From Pseudoteredinibacter isoporae_A (GTDB lineage: Bacteria > Pseudomonadota > Gammaproteobacteria > Pseudomonadales > Cellvibrionaceae), in assembly GCF_040372805.1 (NCBI RefSeq), contig NZ_BAABWJ010000010.1, positions 62,001-126,000 on the forward strand: 64,000 bases of DNA. Reading direction: 5' to 3'. This document shows positions 44,377 to 53,549 of the stretch, in pieces. Under the pieces are notes generated by a model. That model made no database searches, was not told the origin of the DNA, and worked only from the letters and a program-made list of their open reading frames with translations. The position numbers and the translations under genes were made by a program. Numbering within the stretch: position 1 is the first letter of the stretch; each line of letters opens with the position of its first letter.

Positions 44377-47300
44377 TTGAAAACATCCTGGACCCGTAGT
44401 TTCGCCCGCCGCTTTTGGGGTATTTGCGCGGCACTCGTCATCAGTTTGGCCTTGTTGGTTCAAGCTGGGCGTTTCTTATTGCCTATGGCGAACGATTATC
44501 GCGACGATATCGCTGACTTGCTGGGCGAGCAACTGGGTGTGCACGTCGCTATCGGCCATATTGAAGGGCAGTGGATTGGCCTGCGCCCCGAAGTGAATAT
44601 TGAAGATCTGCGTTTCAGCAACAAGCGCGGTGAGCAGGTTCTGGCGGTCGAGTCTCTTTATACTCAATTTGATCTTCTGCTTTCCCTGTTTAACTGGCGT
44701 TTGGCCTGGTCGGATTTTCGCATTGATGAACTCAGTGTTTCCCTGCAGCAATACAACGATGGTCAGGTGTATCTGCGTGGTGTTCTGCCCGGCGATATCA
44801 GTGAAGACAGTGACACCCTGAGTCCCTGGGAACTCCTGTTACTGCGTGGCCGAGTGGAACTGGCGGCAGTGAATCTGGAATTTTACCCATTGAGCGGCGA
44901 ACCCAGCACCTGGCAGTTGCCTGAAGTGGTCATGGAAAATACCCAGAGTTTCCATCGACTAAAAGCTCAACTCAACAGTGGTGATCGGCCACTGATGAAT
45001 TTCATCTTTGAAGGTGAGGGTGACCCGCGTGATCGTGAAACGTTTCTCGCCAGTGCCTACCTTGAATTGAATCACGTAAAAATTTCTGAGCTTGCAGAAC
45101 AGTTTCGTCGCGAAGCCTGGGAGAATTTTCCCCAGCGTGAACAACTGCAGGATGTTGCTCTGACCGGCAAACTCTGGACGGTGAAGTTGCCAGGCAGCTT
45201 TATGGAATTGCGTGGCCATGTGCAGGCCGATGGTGGGCATTTACCTTTGCCGGAAGTTGCCAAAATGGATGTATCCGGTGTACGCAGCAGTAATGGGGAT
45301 TGGCAGCTGTCCCTTCAGAATATTCACGGAAAGTTTGCGGACTTTGAACTTCCCCAACCCGTGGACATCTCGGTTGAGTTTGGCGCGAATACGCCACTGG
45401 CGCTGCGCAGCCCTCGCATTGATATCGGTTACTGGTATGCCTTGGCAGAAACCCATGAGTGGCTGCCAGAAGGTGAGTTAAAGCAGGTGTTGGCCAGCTT
45501 GAAGCCCAGTGGTCATATCAATAATCTGTATGTTCGTCTGGGGAAAAATACCGCTGAGGATTTCCTGCTGCAAGCGAATCTGGAACAGATCTCGGCGGGC
45601 GCCTGGGAAGGGGCACCTGCAGTCAGTGGTGTCGATGGCTTTGTTGAAACCAGTGCAAAACGTGGCTTTGTCGACATCGACTCCCAGAACGGTTTTTCGA
45701 TGCACTATACCACCGTCTACGACGAGGCGCAGACATTCGAAACGATGCGCGGTCAGGTGCAATGGGTGTTGAGTCGCGAAAACAACAGCATTTACGTCAA
45801 CAGTGGCATGCTGAGCATGCAGCAGGGGGACACGCAGGTACGCGGTTATATGAACCTGTTTACGCCTTGGTTTGCGAATACCGTACCCAGCGACTTGACA
45901 CTGTTGATTGGTTTAAAAAATGACAAGATCAGTAACTATCCCAAGTATCTACCAACGGTTGTACCGGATTCATTAAAACAATTTCTTGCCGATGCCAATG
46001 GTGATGGCACGTTGCAAAATGGTGCCTTTATTTATCGTGGTGGTTTGACTGCGTCTCTGACCAGTACGTACACCACGCAGCTGGCACTGGATTTGAAAGA
46101 TGCGGCTTTGGATTATATGCCAGGCTGGCCACGCGTCAGCGACGTTGATGCACGTTTGGAAGTTGACGGTCGCTTTTTGCAGGCTCGAGCTGAACAGGGT
46201 AAAAGCCTGGGCTTGCAGCTCAGTGATATTGCCGTTGACTTAGAAGACAACCCCGAAGCGGATGGTGACAGACTGAGTGTCTCGGCAAACTTTAAAGGCA
46301 GTGGCCAGCACGGGTTCGACTTTTTATTAAACAGCCCCATTGCGCGTGAACAGGCTGAGAGCTTTCAGCAATGGGAATTACCGGGCAAGCTTAAGGGCGA
46401 CGTGGATTTGAAAATTCCGTTGTCGCTTGAGGAGCGCAAAGGGTCTCAATACAATATTTCCGCCCACCTCAGCGAGGCCGAATTGTACATTCCCGATGTC
46501 GCGCTGCATTTTGAACACGTCGATGCTGAACTGAAGTACGACATTCAGCGTGGCTTGCACGGAAAAAATTTACGGGCTGAGCTTTGGGGGCAGGAAATCC
46601 TGGCTCGTTTACGCAGCAGCGCTGAGTCTTCTGTACTGGAATTCGACACCCAATTGGCCATGGCGCCACTGGCCCAATGGATCAATGAACCGGGTTTGCT
46701 GATGGCCGAAGGCCAGACAAAGGTTCAAGGGCAGCTGTATTTACCCAGCACCTATTTAAGACGCTCAGATAACCAGGATGCCAACCGTTTGAATTTGCAA
46801 ACGGATATGCGAGGAATTGCAATCAACCTTCCCGCGCCCTATGGGAAGGCAGCGGAGCAGTCTCGACCGACGCGTATTCGAATTCCGATTGAGGGTGACA
46901 AGCCGGTTGGTGAAGACGTCCAGGAACAGATATTTTTGCAGTATGCGCTGCAAGCACCAGCGACAGCCTCAGAAGATTCAGCACAAGAAACGTCAACGCA
47001 TCAAACCCCAGCGCTTACAGAGCCTCGCGAAGACAATGTCATGTTGATGGTTCGGCAACATTCAGACGGTGAAAGTTTTGCTCTGGGTCTGAGCGGTGAA
47101 CTTCCGGAGACCCGAGCGGGCCAGGCGATCATCGCTGGTCATTTATCTGAGCTGGATATTGAGCCCTGGCTGGATATTGTCGATCGTTATCAAACTGCCC
47201 GTGATCGGTACGCCGATTTGCGTGCACCTGAACAGGGTCGAAGCCAGTTGCCTGAGCAGGAATCGATGCCATTCACACTGGACATTACGGTTGATAGCTT

Positions 47301-48645
47301 GCATCTGTCGGGTTTTTCCGTGCCCAATATCGAACTGCAGGCCAGCCAAACTCAACAAGGCATTTTGCTCAACGCCGATAGCGACATGGTTGCGGGCAGT
47401 ATTGAGTATTATGAAAGCGAGCGCCCACTGGATGTTCGTTTACGCTACTTGAAGTTGCCGGAAATTGATGACTCAGAAGAAACGCCTGAGTCGGAACTGT
47501 CCAATGACACGCTTCCTGAAGAGGAAATTGCAGAGAAGTGGAATTTCAGCAACTTCCCCCACACCTTGGTACATATTGAAACGCTCAGTTATGGCCGTCG
47601 TGATCTGGGTAACTGGCGATTTCAGATACAGCCAGGTGAGGACGATGGCCTTTTACTTGATCGCATATTTGGCGAGCTGGGCGACATTCGTGTATCTGGG
47701 AATATCGAGGACAATGAACGCGCTGATGATATGGCCGCGATAGACCCGGGTGCGAGTTTGCATTGGTTAGCAGGGGATGTGTCTCGCAGTACATTACTGG
47801 CGCGAATTCAATTCAAAGATATTAATACCTTGAGTCAGCAGTGGCAGATGCCCAGCATCTTGGAATCGGAGCGTGCCGAGTTCCAGCTGGCCATGAATTG
47901 GCCTGGCAGTCCCATGAATTTTGACTCCAGTGTGATCGCAGGCAGCTTGGATTTGGACATTCAGAAAGGGCGCTTTTTTCAATCGGCTGGAGCAGGTGGA
48001 AACGCTGTTCTGCGTTTGTTGAGTGTTTTGAACTTTGATACCTGGGTACGTCGTTTGAGGCTGGACTTTGCCGACCTGTACAAAGAAGGTATGGTGTTCG
48101 ATTCGGTCCATGGCCATATTGACTTTCAGCAACAGGAGTTGCTGATTCAAGAACCGATCATTGTTAAAGGCCCCAGCAGTCGTTTGCAGTTTGCGGGAAA
48201 AATTGATTGGGAAGATGAGAGTCTGGATACCCGTTTGGTTGCGACGCTTCCTGTGGGCAATAATGTCGCCCTGGCGACGGGGCTGTTGGTTAGCTGGCCG
48301 GCGGCGGCGGGTGTTTATCTGGCCAGCAAATTGTTTTCCAATCAAGTCGACAAAGTTGCCAGTGTCAGCTATTCCATGACGGGCAGCTGGGCGGATCCGC
48401 AGGTGAATTTCGAGCGTTTATTTGATTCCAAGGCGGCAAAAGATGCGGGGGAAAAAGTTGCTGAAGAAGCCGAGCGCCAACATGAAGAACCCTCGGTGAG
48501 TGAAACAGATACCTCCCGCTCAACTGCCGAGCTCGAGCCTGTGCCTCAAGTGGACAGCAAGCAGGGTATCGAACTCGAAAATAATGCTTCTGGAGACACA
48601 GAAGGTGCTCAGGCAGTCGAACCATCCGAAAACGACCCGGAATAA
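44377..48645 (+). CDS. yhdP: YhdP family protein (large AsmA-like membrane protein)
   Basis: 1422-residue protein starting at a TTG 3 bases after the rng stop. The N-terminal signal anchor is FWGICAALVISLALLVQAGRFLL (about 15-37), followed by a very long periplasmic repetitive-beta region of AsmA/YhdP type (IEDLRFSNKRGEQVLAVESLYTQFDLLLSLFNWRL) and ending with LDTRLVATLPVGNNVALATGLLVSWPAAAGVYLASKLF near 1330. E. coli YhdP (about 1266 residues) forms a bridge that carries phospholipids between inner and outer membrane. This one is longer and has an extra acidic C-terminal tail of about 75 residues (KDAGEKVAEEAERQHEEPSVSE). Confidence 0.93.
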   Translation: MKTSWTRSFARRFWGICAALVISLALLVQAGRFLLPMANDYRDDIADLLGEQLGVHVAIGHIEGQWIGLRPEVNIEDLRFSNKRGEQVLAVESLYTQFDLLLSLFNWRLAWSDFRIDELSVSLQQYNDGQVYLRGVLPGDISEDSDTLSPWELLLLRGRVELAAVNLEFYPLSGEPSTWQLPEVVMENTQSFHRLKAQLNSGDRPLMNFIFEGEGDPRDRETFLASAYLELNHVKISELAEQFRREAWENFPQREQLQDVALTGKLWTVKLPGSFMELRGHVQADGGHLPLPEVAKMDVSGVRSSNGDWQLSLQNIHGKFADFELPQPVDISVEFGANTPLALRSPRIDIGYWYALAETHEWLPEGELKQVLASLKPSGHINNLYVRLGKNTAEDFLLQANLEQISAGAWEGAPAVSGVDGFVETSAKRGFVDIDSQNGFSMHYTTVYDEAQTFETMRGQVQWVLSRENNSIYVNSGMLSMQQGDTQVRGYMNLFTPWFANTVPSDLTLLIGLKNDKISNYPKYLPTVVPDSLKQFLADANGDGTLQNGAFIYRGGLTASLTSTYTTQLALDLKDAALDYMPGWPRVSDVDARLEVDGRFLQARAEQGKSLGLQLSDIAVDLEDNPEADGDRLSVSANFKGSGQHGFDFLLNSPIAREQAESFQQWELPGKLKGDVDLKIPLSLEERKGSQYNISAHLSEAELYIPDVALHFEHVDAELKYDIQRGLHGKNLRAELWGQEILARLRSSAESSVLEFDTQLAMAPLAQWINEPGLLMAEGQTKVQGQLYLPSTYLRRSDNQDANRLNLQTDMRGIAINLPAPYGKAAEQSRPTRIRIPIEGDKPVGEDVQEQIFLQYALQAPATASEDSAQETSTHQTPALTEPREDNVMLMVRQHSDGESFALGLSGELPETRAGQAIIAGHLSELDIEPWLDIVDRYQTARDRYADLRAPEQGRSQLPEQESMPFTLDITVDSLHLSGFSVPNIELQASQTQQGILLNADSDMVAGSIEYYESERPLDVRLRYLKLPEIDDSEETPESELSNDTLPEEEIAEKWNFSNFPHTLVHIETLSYGRRDLGNWRFQIQPGEDDGLLLDRIFGELGDIRVSGNIEDNERADDMAAIDPGASLHWLAGDVSRSTLLARIQFKDINTLSQQWQMPSILESERAEFQLAMNWPGSPMNFDSSVIAGSLDLDIQKGRFFQSAGAGGNAVLRLLSVLNFDTWVRRLRLDFADLYKEGMVFDSVHGHIDFQQQELLIQEPIIVKGPSSRLQFAGKIDWEDESLDTRLVATLPVGNNVALATGLLVSWPAAAGVYLASKLFSNQVDKVASVSYSMTGSWADPQVNFERLFDSKAAKDAGEKVAEEAERQHEEPSVSETDTSRSTAELEPVPQVDSKQGIELENNASGDTEGAQAVEPSENDPE

Positions 48646-48646
48646 T

Positions 48647-49513
48647 ATGACTCAAAACAACTGGCAGCATTTGACGCTTGGCTTGGTACAAATGGTGTCC
48701 GCCAAATCGTTGGATGACAATCTGATATCGGCGGAGAGACAAATTAAAGCCTGCGCGGAAGCGGGGGCTGAGTTGGTGGTTCTGCCGGAAATGTTTGCCA
48801 TTTTTGGTGGTGGCGATCAGTTGGCTGCTGGGCAGGCGGAAGCCGACGAACACGGCCCTTTGCGAACATTCCTTTCTTCTATGGCCTCCTGCTATGGGGT
48901 TTACCTGGTGGCGGGCTCAATTCCATGTACTGGCGCCAATCCGTACACAGGAGCCCCTGCACTTGATGAGATGCAGGCTCGGGTATACGCGGCCTGTTTT
49001 GTGTACGATGATCAGGGCTTGGAAGTCGGGCGTTATGACAAGGTGCATTTGTTTGACGCTCAGGTAAACGATGCCCAAGGGCAATATCGAGAATCGGACA
49101 CGTTTGCCCCTGGTGTTGTGCCGCAGTGTTTCCCCAGCCCCTGGGGTAATATTGGGGTAGCAATTTGCTATGATCTGCGCTTCCCAGAGTACTTTCGGCA
49201 ATTGGCTGATATGGGTTGTGAGTTGGTGCTTGTCCCTGCGGCATTTACCTTTACGACCGGCGAAGCGCATTGGGAATTATTGCTGAAAGCTCGAGCCGTT
49301 GAAAATCAGTGCTATCTGGCAGGTGCAGCCCAGGGAGGCGATCACAGTCAGCGACGATCGACCTGGGGGCACAGTTGTGTCATTGACCCGTGGGGAAAAG
49401 CCCTGGCGTCGCTCAAACGTGGCGAAGGGCATCTAATATGCACCGTGGAGCGCCAACGCCTGTTGGATGTGAGACAGGCGCTGCCGGCGCTTAACAATCG
49501 CCGATTACGCTGA
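48647..49513 (+). CDS. Carbon-nitrogen hydrolase (nitrilase/omega-amidase family)
   Basis: 288 residues. The Glu-Lys-Cys triad is visible: ELVVLPEMFAIFGGGD (Glu), GRYDKVHLFDA (Lys) and GVAICYDLRFPEYFRQLADMG (Cys). The sequence NIGVAICYDLRFPEYFR is typical of YbeM/Nit2-like enzymes that hydrolyse deaminated glutathione. The start is the ATG at 48647, one base after the yhdP stop, so it belongs to the rng-yhdP operon. Family members commonly follow yhdP in this group of bacteria. Confidence 0.9.
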   Translation: MTQNNWQHLTLGLVQMVSAKSLDDNLISAERQIKACAEAGAELVVLPEMFAIFGGGDQLAAGQAEADEHGPLRTFLSSMASCYGVYLVAGSIPCTGANPYTGAPALDEMQARVYAACFVYDDQGLEVGRYDKVHLFDAQVNDAQGQYRESDTFAPGVVPQCFPSPWGNIGVAICYDLRFPEYFRQLADMGCELVLVPAAFTFTTGEAHWELLLKARAVENQCYLAGAAQGGDHSQRRSTWGHSCVIDPWGKALASLKRGEGHLICTVERQRLLDVRQALPALNNRRLR

Positions 49514-49629
49514 TACTGCTGTATCAACTGGAGTCTGCGATACATTTGTGAACTTCTTGTCCACCTTTTGCAAAGTCGCGCTTGTGGCCTTTTGTTAGGC
49601 TAGTACCATCGAAATAGGGAGGCTTAACC

Positions 49630-50220
49630 ATGAAACATTTATCTATTGCCGTATTAATACCGCTGCTGGCGGGTGCATTGATGGCTTGCAACGAGGCCAA
49701 TGGCGATCAGTCCATTGCGGAACCTACTGTGAGCACCAACAAGGAAACAAGCTTGCAGCAAATGATCGACAACGGAGAAGACCTGACCCAGGTACCGAAA
49801 TCCGTCTGGAAGCGAATTCTTCCCCGTGAGCAATACAAAATTCTGTGGGAAAGCGATACCGAACGACGTTTTACTAATGAAAAAATGGGTAAGGGTAAAA
49901 AGGGCACCTTTGTCAGCGCGGCCTGCCAGTTGCCTGTATTTCGCTCTGAACACAAATACGATTCCGGCACAGGTTGGCCCAGTTTCTGGGAAGCCAATAA
50001 AGACAATATTGTTTTGAAAACCGATTACAGTTGGGGAATGCGACGCACTGAAATTCTCAGTAAATGCGGTGAGCATTTAGGTCATGTATTTAATGACGGC
50101 CCAGCGCCTACGGGCAAGCGTTACTGTATTAATTCCTTGGCCTTGCGCTTTGTTCCGGATGGAGAGAAAAATAGTTCGCCAGCTTTACCGTCCAATATCC
50201 AAGGTAGCAAAGCAGAGTAA
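49630..50220 (+). CDS. msrB: Lipoprotein peptide-methionine (R)-S-oxide reductase (MsrB)
   Basis: 196 residues. A lipoprotein signal peptide ends at LAGALMAC (lipobox Cys20), so the enzyme is anchored in the envelope. The MsrB fold starts near residue 55, with the substrate site KYDSGTGWPSFWE, KCGEHLGHVFNDGPAPTGKRYCINSLALRF and the catalytic Cys in RYC. The four Cys of the zinc site found in many MsrB enzymes are reduced to one per pair, as in known metal-free MsrB forms. It repairs oxidised methionine in envelope proteins. It ends at an intrinsic terminator. Confidence 0.92.
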   Translation: MKHLSIAVLIPLLAGALMACNEANGDQSIAEPTVSTNKETSLQQMIDNGEDLTQVPKSVWKRILPREQYKILWESDTERRFTNEKMGKGKKGTFVSAACQLPVFRSEHKYDSGTGWPSFWEANKDNIVLKTDYSWGMRRTEILSKCGEHLGHVFNDGPAPTGKRYCINSLALRFVPDGEKNSSPALPSNIQGSKAE

Positions 50221-50263
50221 ACTCCCCTCCCCAAACTCTCGACTTGATCTAGCGCAAATATGT

Positions 50264-50288
50264 AAGGCCTTTTTTATAGGCCTTTTTT
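50264..50288 (+). terminator. Intrinsic terminator after msrB
   Basis: Stem AAGGCCT, loop TTTTTAT, stem AGGCCTT, then T4. It lies 43 bases after the msrB stop. Confidence 0.85.
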
Positions 50289-50315
50289 CTTAAGTTTGCG
50301 AAAAGCTGTTTTTAG

Positions 50316-50329
50316 TTAATCTGGATCAA
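50316..50329. promoter_or_regulatory. FNR/ANR box upstream of ompW
   Basis: TTAAT-CTGG-ATCAA matches the FNR consensus TTGAT-N4-ATCAA at 9 of 10 positions. If the centre (50322.5) is placed at -41.5, the -10 hexamer falls on TTCAAT (50352-50357), so it is arranged like a class II FNR promoter. It lies about 90 bases upstream of the ompW ATG. The Fnr gene is immediately downstream of ompW. Confidence 0.75.
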
Positions 50330-50418
50330 GTCTTTGGACAAGGCAATATTGTTCAATAGCCTCAACAAATAAACGGGCCTTAGTACAACAAGCCCCTGTT
50401 GAGGAAGAGAGAGTAATT

Positions 50419-51138
50419 ATGAAAGCTACCCTGAAACCATTGACTTTAGCAGCGGCCATTGCGGCCTGCGTTGTTGGCACTCAAGCACAGGCTTATGAAG
50501 CTGGTGACTTTATTGCGCGAGCGGGTGTAACCACTGTTGCCCCAGACGGTGACAGCACACAGGTTTTTGTTAATGGCGGTTCTTTGGGTGCAGATTCTGG
50601 TGTTGATGTAGACAACGATACTCAGCTGGGTCTGACCTTCACCTATATGTTGGATAAGTCTTGGGGCGTTGAATTGTTGGCGGCGACGCCGTTCTCCCAT
50701 GATGCTTCTGGTAAAGGTAGCTTCTTGAATACTCGTGGTGTTGGTTCGGTTGCGGACACTAAACAACTGCCACCGACGTTGAGTGCGATTTACTACTTTA
50801 ACTCCGAAAGCGCCTTCAAACCCTATGTGGGTCTTGGCTTGAACTACACCTTCTTCTTTGACGAAGAAGGCGGTGCAAACCTGGAAGCCGGTGCCGGCGA
50901 TTTGGATGTGGATTTGGACGATTCCTGGGGATTGGCTGCACAAGTCGGGTTCGATTTTGACCTGGGCAACAATCTATTGCTGAACGCTTCTGTTCGCTAC
51001 ATTGATATCGACACCGAAGCGACCCTGACGGTTAAAGATGGCAACAATGCTTTGGGTCTGCCACAAGGTGCACGTATTACCACCGACGTGGATATTGATC
51101 CGATGGTTTACTCTGTCATGATCGGCTATAAATTCTAA
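50419..51138 (+). CDS. ompW: OmpW family outer-membrane protein
   Basis: 239 residues. A cleavable signal peptide ends in VGTQAQA, followed by YEAGDFIARAGVTTVAPDGDS (the OmpW N-terminal pattern), eight predicted strands including LGLTFTYMLDKSWGVELLAATPFSH and PYVGLGLNYTFFFDEE, and a C-terminal phenylalanine (GYKF). OmpW forms a small hydrophobic channel. E. coli ompW is FNR-activated; here an FNR-type box at 50316-50329 is well placed. It ends at an intrinsic terminator. Confidence 0.93.
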   Translation: MKATLKPLTLAAAIAACVVGTQAQAYEAGDFIARAGVTTVAPDGDSTQVFVNGGSLGADSGVDVDNDTQLGLTFTYMLDKSWGVELLAATPFSHDASGKGSFLNTRGVGSVADTKQLPPTLSAIYYFNSESAFKPYVGLGLNYTFFFDEEGGANLEAGAGDLDVDLDDSWGLAAQVGFDFDLGNNLLLNASVRYIDIDTEATLTVKDGNNALGLPQGARITTDVDIDPMVYSVMIGYKF

Positions 51139-51143
51139 GATAT

Positions 51144-51171
51144 AAAAAGCCCGCCAAATGGCGGGCTTTTT
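51144..51171. terminator. Intrinsic terminator between ompW and fnr (convergent)
   Basis: AAAAAGCCCGCC-AAAT-GGCGGGCTTTTT: 12-bp stem with A- and T-tracts, usable on both strands. ompW ends 5 bases before and the convergent regulator gene ends 55 bases after. Confidence 0.9.
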
Positions 51172-51225
51172 ATTGACGCTGGCGATTTATCGCAGGCGTT
51201 CAAAGCAGGTAAGTGTGACGCTATC

Positions 51226-51981
51226 TCAACAAACATCTGCGCGAGCCGCTTTGCGCAATCCGTCCATATCAAGAATTTCAATTTCCTTTTTATCCACCGA
51301 CAAAACCTCCTGCTTTTGGAAGCGGCTTAATACCCGGCTTACGGTTTCTACGGTAAGGCCCAGATAGTTACCCATATCTGCGCGAGACATGGCCAGGCGA
51401 AACAACGTTGCCGACAAATGACGGCGATGATTTCGGGTAGAGATGCTCAGCAACATAGAAGCCACGCGTTCTTCCGCACTGTTTTTACTCAATAGCGTGA
51501 TCAACTGTTGATCCGCGGTTATCTCCTGACTCATCAGCTGGAAAAAATGGCGCTGAAGGCTTGGAATCTTGATGCTGAGTTCTTCCATGCGGGCAAAGGG
51601 AATTTCACAGACCGCGGTGGTTTCCAGTGCGATCGCAGAATTGGTGTGTACATTCTGCGCGATGCCATCCATACCCAGAATTTCACCCGGCAGGTGGAAG
51701 CCGGTGACCTGTTCCTCGCCATCGTTAGTGATGCGTATGGATTTGATCGTTCCAGAGCGCACGGCGTATACCGAGGTAAAAGGGTCGTTGGCGTGATAGA
51801 GGTAATCGCCTTTGTGGAGCGGGCGACCGCGCTGGATAATGTCATCCAGCTTATCCAGCTCGTCCACATGCACACTGATGGGCAGGCAGATGCTGTTCAA
51901 GCGACAGTCACCACAGGAAACCTGAGGGTTGTGGTGGCAGCGTGTCGATTTACTGATGATATTAGAGGTCATTACATTCAC
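51226..51981 (-). CDS. fnr: Fnr/Anr family anaerobic regulator
   Basis: 251-residue Crp/Fnr protein with the Fe-S cysteines of Fnr: C23, C26 and C32 in VSCGDCRLNSIC, and a fourth near 125 in TTAVCEIPF. The cAMP-like beta barrel (55-140) and the C-terminal helix-turn-helix MSRADMGNYLGLTVETVSRVLSRFQ follow. The recognition helix has E-x-x-S-R, the Fnr triad that reads TTGAT. Fnr senses oxygen by cluster loss and activates anaerobic genes. FNR boxes are found before ompW, the HemN-like gene and usp, all adjacent. Confidence 0.95.
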   Translation of the reverse strand: MNVMTSNIISKSTRCHHNPQVSCGDCRLNSICLPISVHVDELDKLDDIIQRGRPLHKGDYLYHANDPFTSVYAVRSGTIKSIRITNDGEEQVTGFHLPGEILGMDGIAQNVHTNSAIALETTAVCEIPFARMEELSIKIPSLQRHFFQLMSQEITADQQLITLLSKNSAEERVASMLLSISTRNHRRHLSATLFRLAMSRADMGNYLGLTVETVSRVLSRFQKQEVLSVDKKEIEILDMDGLRKAARADVC

Positions 51982-52131
51982 TGTTGGCTAGAGTCTCTGT
52001 CATTCTCAGCATTTTCTGCCTTAAAACGTCAAAGGCATATTAGCGAGTTCTTAATTTTACTACTTATCCATGGTATTGCTAGGGCTTCTATGGTCAGAAC
52101 AACTAATAATTAAGCATGGCCCTTAATTTTC

Positions 52132-53427
52132 TTATTCCTTTTCCTGGGTTCTAAGCAAACCGGCGATAAAGGTGTCGGTGATAAACAGTAGGCGCATAAT
52201 ACCGTCGTCACTGAGCTGCAGCAGGCCGTTATGAATTCTCATGAGTTCCATATTAGCCTCGGCATTGAGTTCCCAGCTGATATTTTCCGCGAGTGACGAC
52301 AGGGCGATATCGTAGCGATTCTCGATATAGTCAATGTCCAGGCGGTGATAGCATAATAATTGATCAGCGACGACTCGGCAGGCTTTGGCTGTATCGCCAA
52401 GCTGGAGCACTTTCTCCACGGCCAGCTTGCCCTGTTGCAAGTGCTGGATATAAGGCTGAATGGCTTCCAGATTGCTTTCGTAGCGACTGCCCAATTGGCA
52501 GCCTGCGGCAGGTCCAAGGCCGAGTAAATCGGCGGCATTTACCGAGTTATATGCAACGGCGGTGCGACGCAGGCGGTTCTGGTTCTGGGCGATAGCGAGG
52601 GAATCACGCCCCAATACAAAACAATCATTGCCCAGCACACGGTAACCTGCATGACGCAGGGCATTGTAGAGCAAGGCAAACTGGCTGGCGCTGTGGCTGC
52701 CGTGTTCTTGAACGTTTTCCTGTAGATTCCAACGATCCAGCTCGCTGGCGGGTGTGAGCAATATTCTGTTGGGTTTCAAGGTCAATACCTGGTCCAACAG
52801 AGTACGCACGCTGTGCAAATCCTGTTCAGGGTAACCATAAGGTAAGCGTACTCCAAGGCTGTCGGCGGCGAACTCACGTGCATGTTGCCAACTGGTCTGC
52901 AGTGCCTCGTGGTCGGCTTTGCCGAGTGTAGGTGGCAAGCTCACTAGAAATTCGTTAAATCCCAGACCTTTGAGGAGCGCCAGGTTTGCCCCTTCTGCTT
53001 CCTCCAATGACAACTCTGCACAGTATTCGATGGGCGAGTTGTCCCTGTGGTTCAGGCGAAAATTACTCGCGACCAGATGCATCAGCTCGGTGATGTCAGC
53101 GCCCTGGTAGTGTAAAAACGGGTGGCGTAATAACAGCTGAGTAATCGGCCGGCGCCCGAAGGCTTCTTTTCGCAGGGTGATTTCGGTAATCAGGCTGTCG
53201 AGAAAATCCCGGCCCAAAGCGGTATCGAAGCGACGGGCCGGCAGGTTAATCCAGATGGCCAGAGGAGAAATGCTCGGGCGCTGGCTGGCGGACTGGGTGT
53301 TGGTTCCGCTCTCTACCTGAAAGGCACGCCTATGTGGATAGTTGTAACTGGCGCTGCGCAGTAAATGCGGATGTTGCTGGGCGGCTAAATCAAAGTGTTG
53401 ATCGGCCAGGGCATTTGGATTGTTCAC
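52132..53427 (-). CDS. HemN-like protein without radical-SAM motifs (coproporphyrinogen dehydrogenase pseudoenzyme)
   Basis: 431 residues (HemN about 457). Homology to oxygen-independent coproporphyrinogen III oxidase is clear in the C-terminal half: HAGYRVLGNDCFVLGRDSLAIA matches the HemN region with GYxxIGMDHFA, RLRRTAVAYNS matches RNFQGYT, and NAADLLGLGPAAGCQLGSRYESN matches DLLGLGVSAIS. The N-terminal region where HemN has YVHIPFC-xxx-C-xx-C reads AIWINLPARRFDTALG (about 57-71): none of the three 4Fe-4S Cys is left. The GGGTP SAM loop is also gone. The frame is open with no stops. A perfect FNR box lies upstream at class II position. It sits next to fnr, the usual hemN place. Confidence 0.88.
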   Translation of the reverse strand: MNNPNALADQHFDLAAQQHPHLLRSASYNYPHRRAFQVESGTNTQSASQRPSISPLAIWINLPARRFDTALGRDFLDSLITEITLRKEAFGRRPITQLLLRHPFLHYQGADITELMHLVASNFRLNHRDNSPIEYCAELSLEEAEGANLALLKGLGFNEFLVSLPPTLGKADHEALQTSWQHAREFAADSLGVRLPYGYPEQDLHSVRTLLDQVLTLKPNRILLTPASELDRWNLQENVQEHGSHSASQFALLYNALRHAGYRVLGNDCFVLGRDSLAIAQNQNRLRRTAVAYNSVNAADLLGLGPAAGCQLGSRYESNLEAIQPYIQHLQQGKLAVEKVLQLGDTAKACRVVADQLLCYHRLDIDYIENRYDIALSSLAENISWELNAEANMELMRIHNGLLQLSDDGIMRLLFITDTFIAGLLRTQEKE

Positions 53428-53459
53428 GGTGTCAGCTATCCCGAGTTTATGATGCAGGC

Positions 53460-53465
53460 AGTGTA
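53460..53465 (-). promoter_or_regulatory. -10 element of the HemN-like gene
   Basis: On the minus strand the hexamer is TACACT. With the FNR box centred at 53494.5 placed at -41.5, the start point is 53453 and positions -12 to -7 fall exactly on 53465-53460. The gene ATG is about 26 bases further. Confidence 0.65.
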
Positions 53466-53487
53466 GCCATGGTTTATGCAGCAGGTG

Positions 53488-53501
53488 TTGATATGGATCA
53501 A
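53488..53501. promoter_or_regulatory. Perfect FNR box for the HemN-like gene
   Basis: TTGAT-ATGG-ATCAA, 10 of 10 matches to the FNR/ANR consensus. Centre 53494.5 is 68 bases from the HemN-like start and correctly spaced from a TACACT -10 element for class II activation. Confidence 0.9.
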
Positions 53502-53549
53502 ACGTGGGGAATTCGGCGGTATTTTGGGGTTTATATAAGGGCTTGGTAA

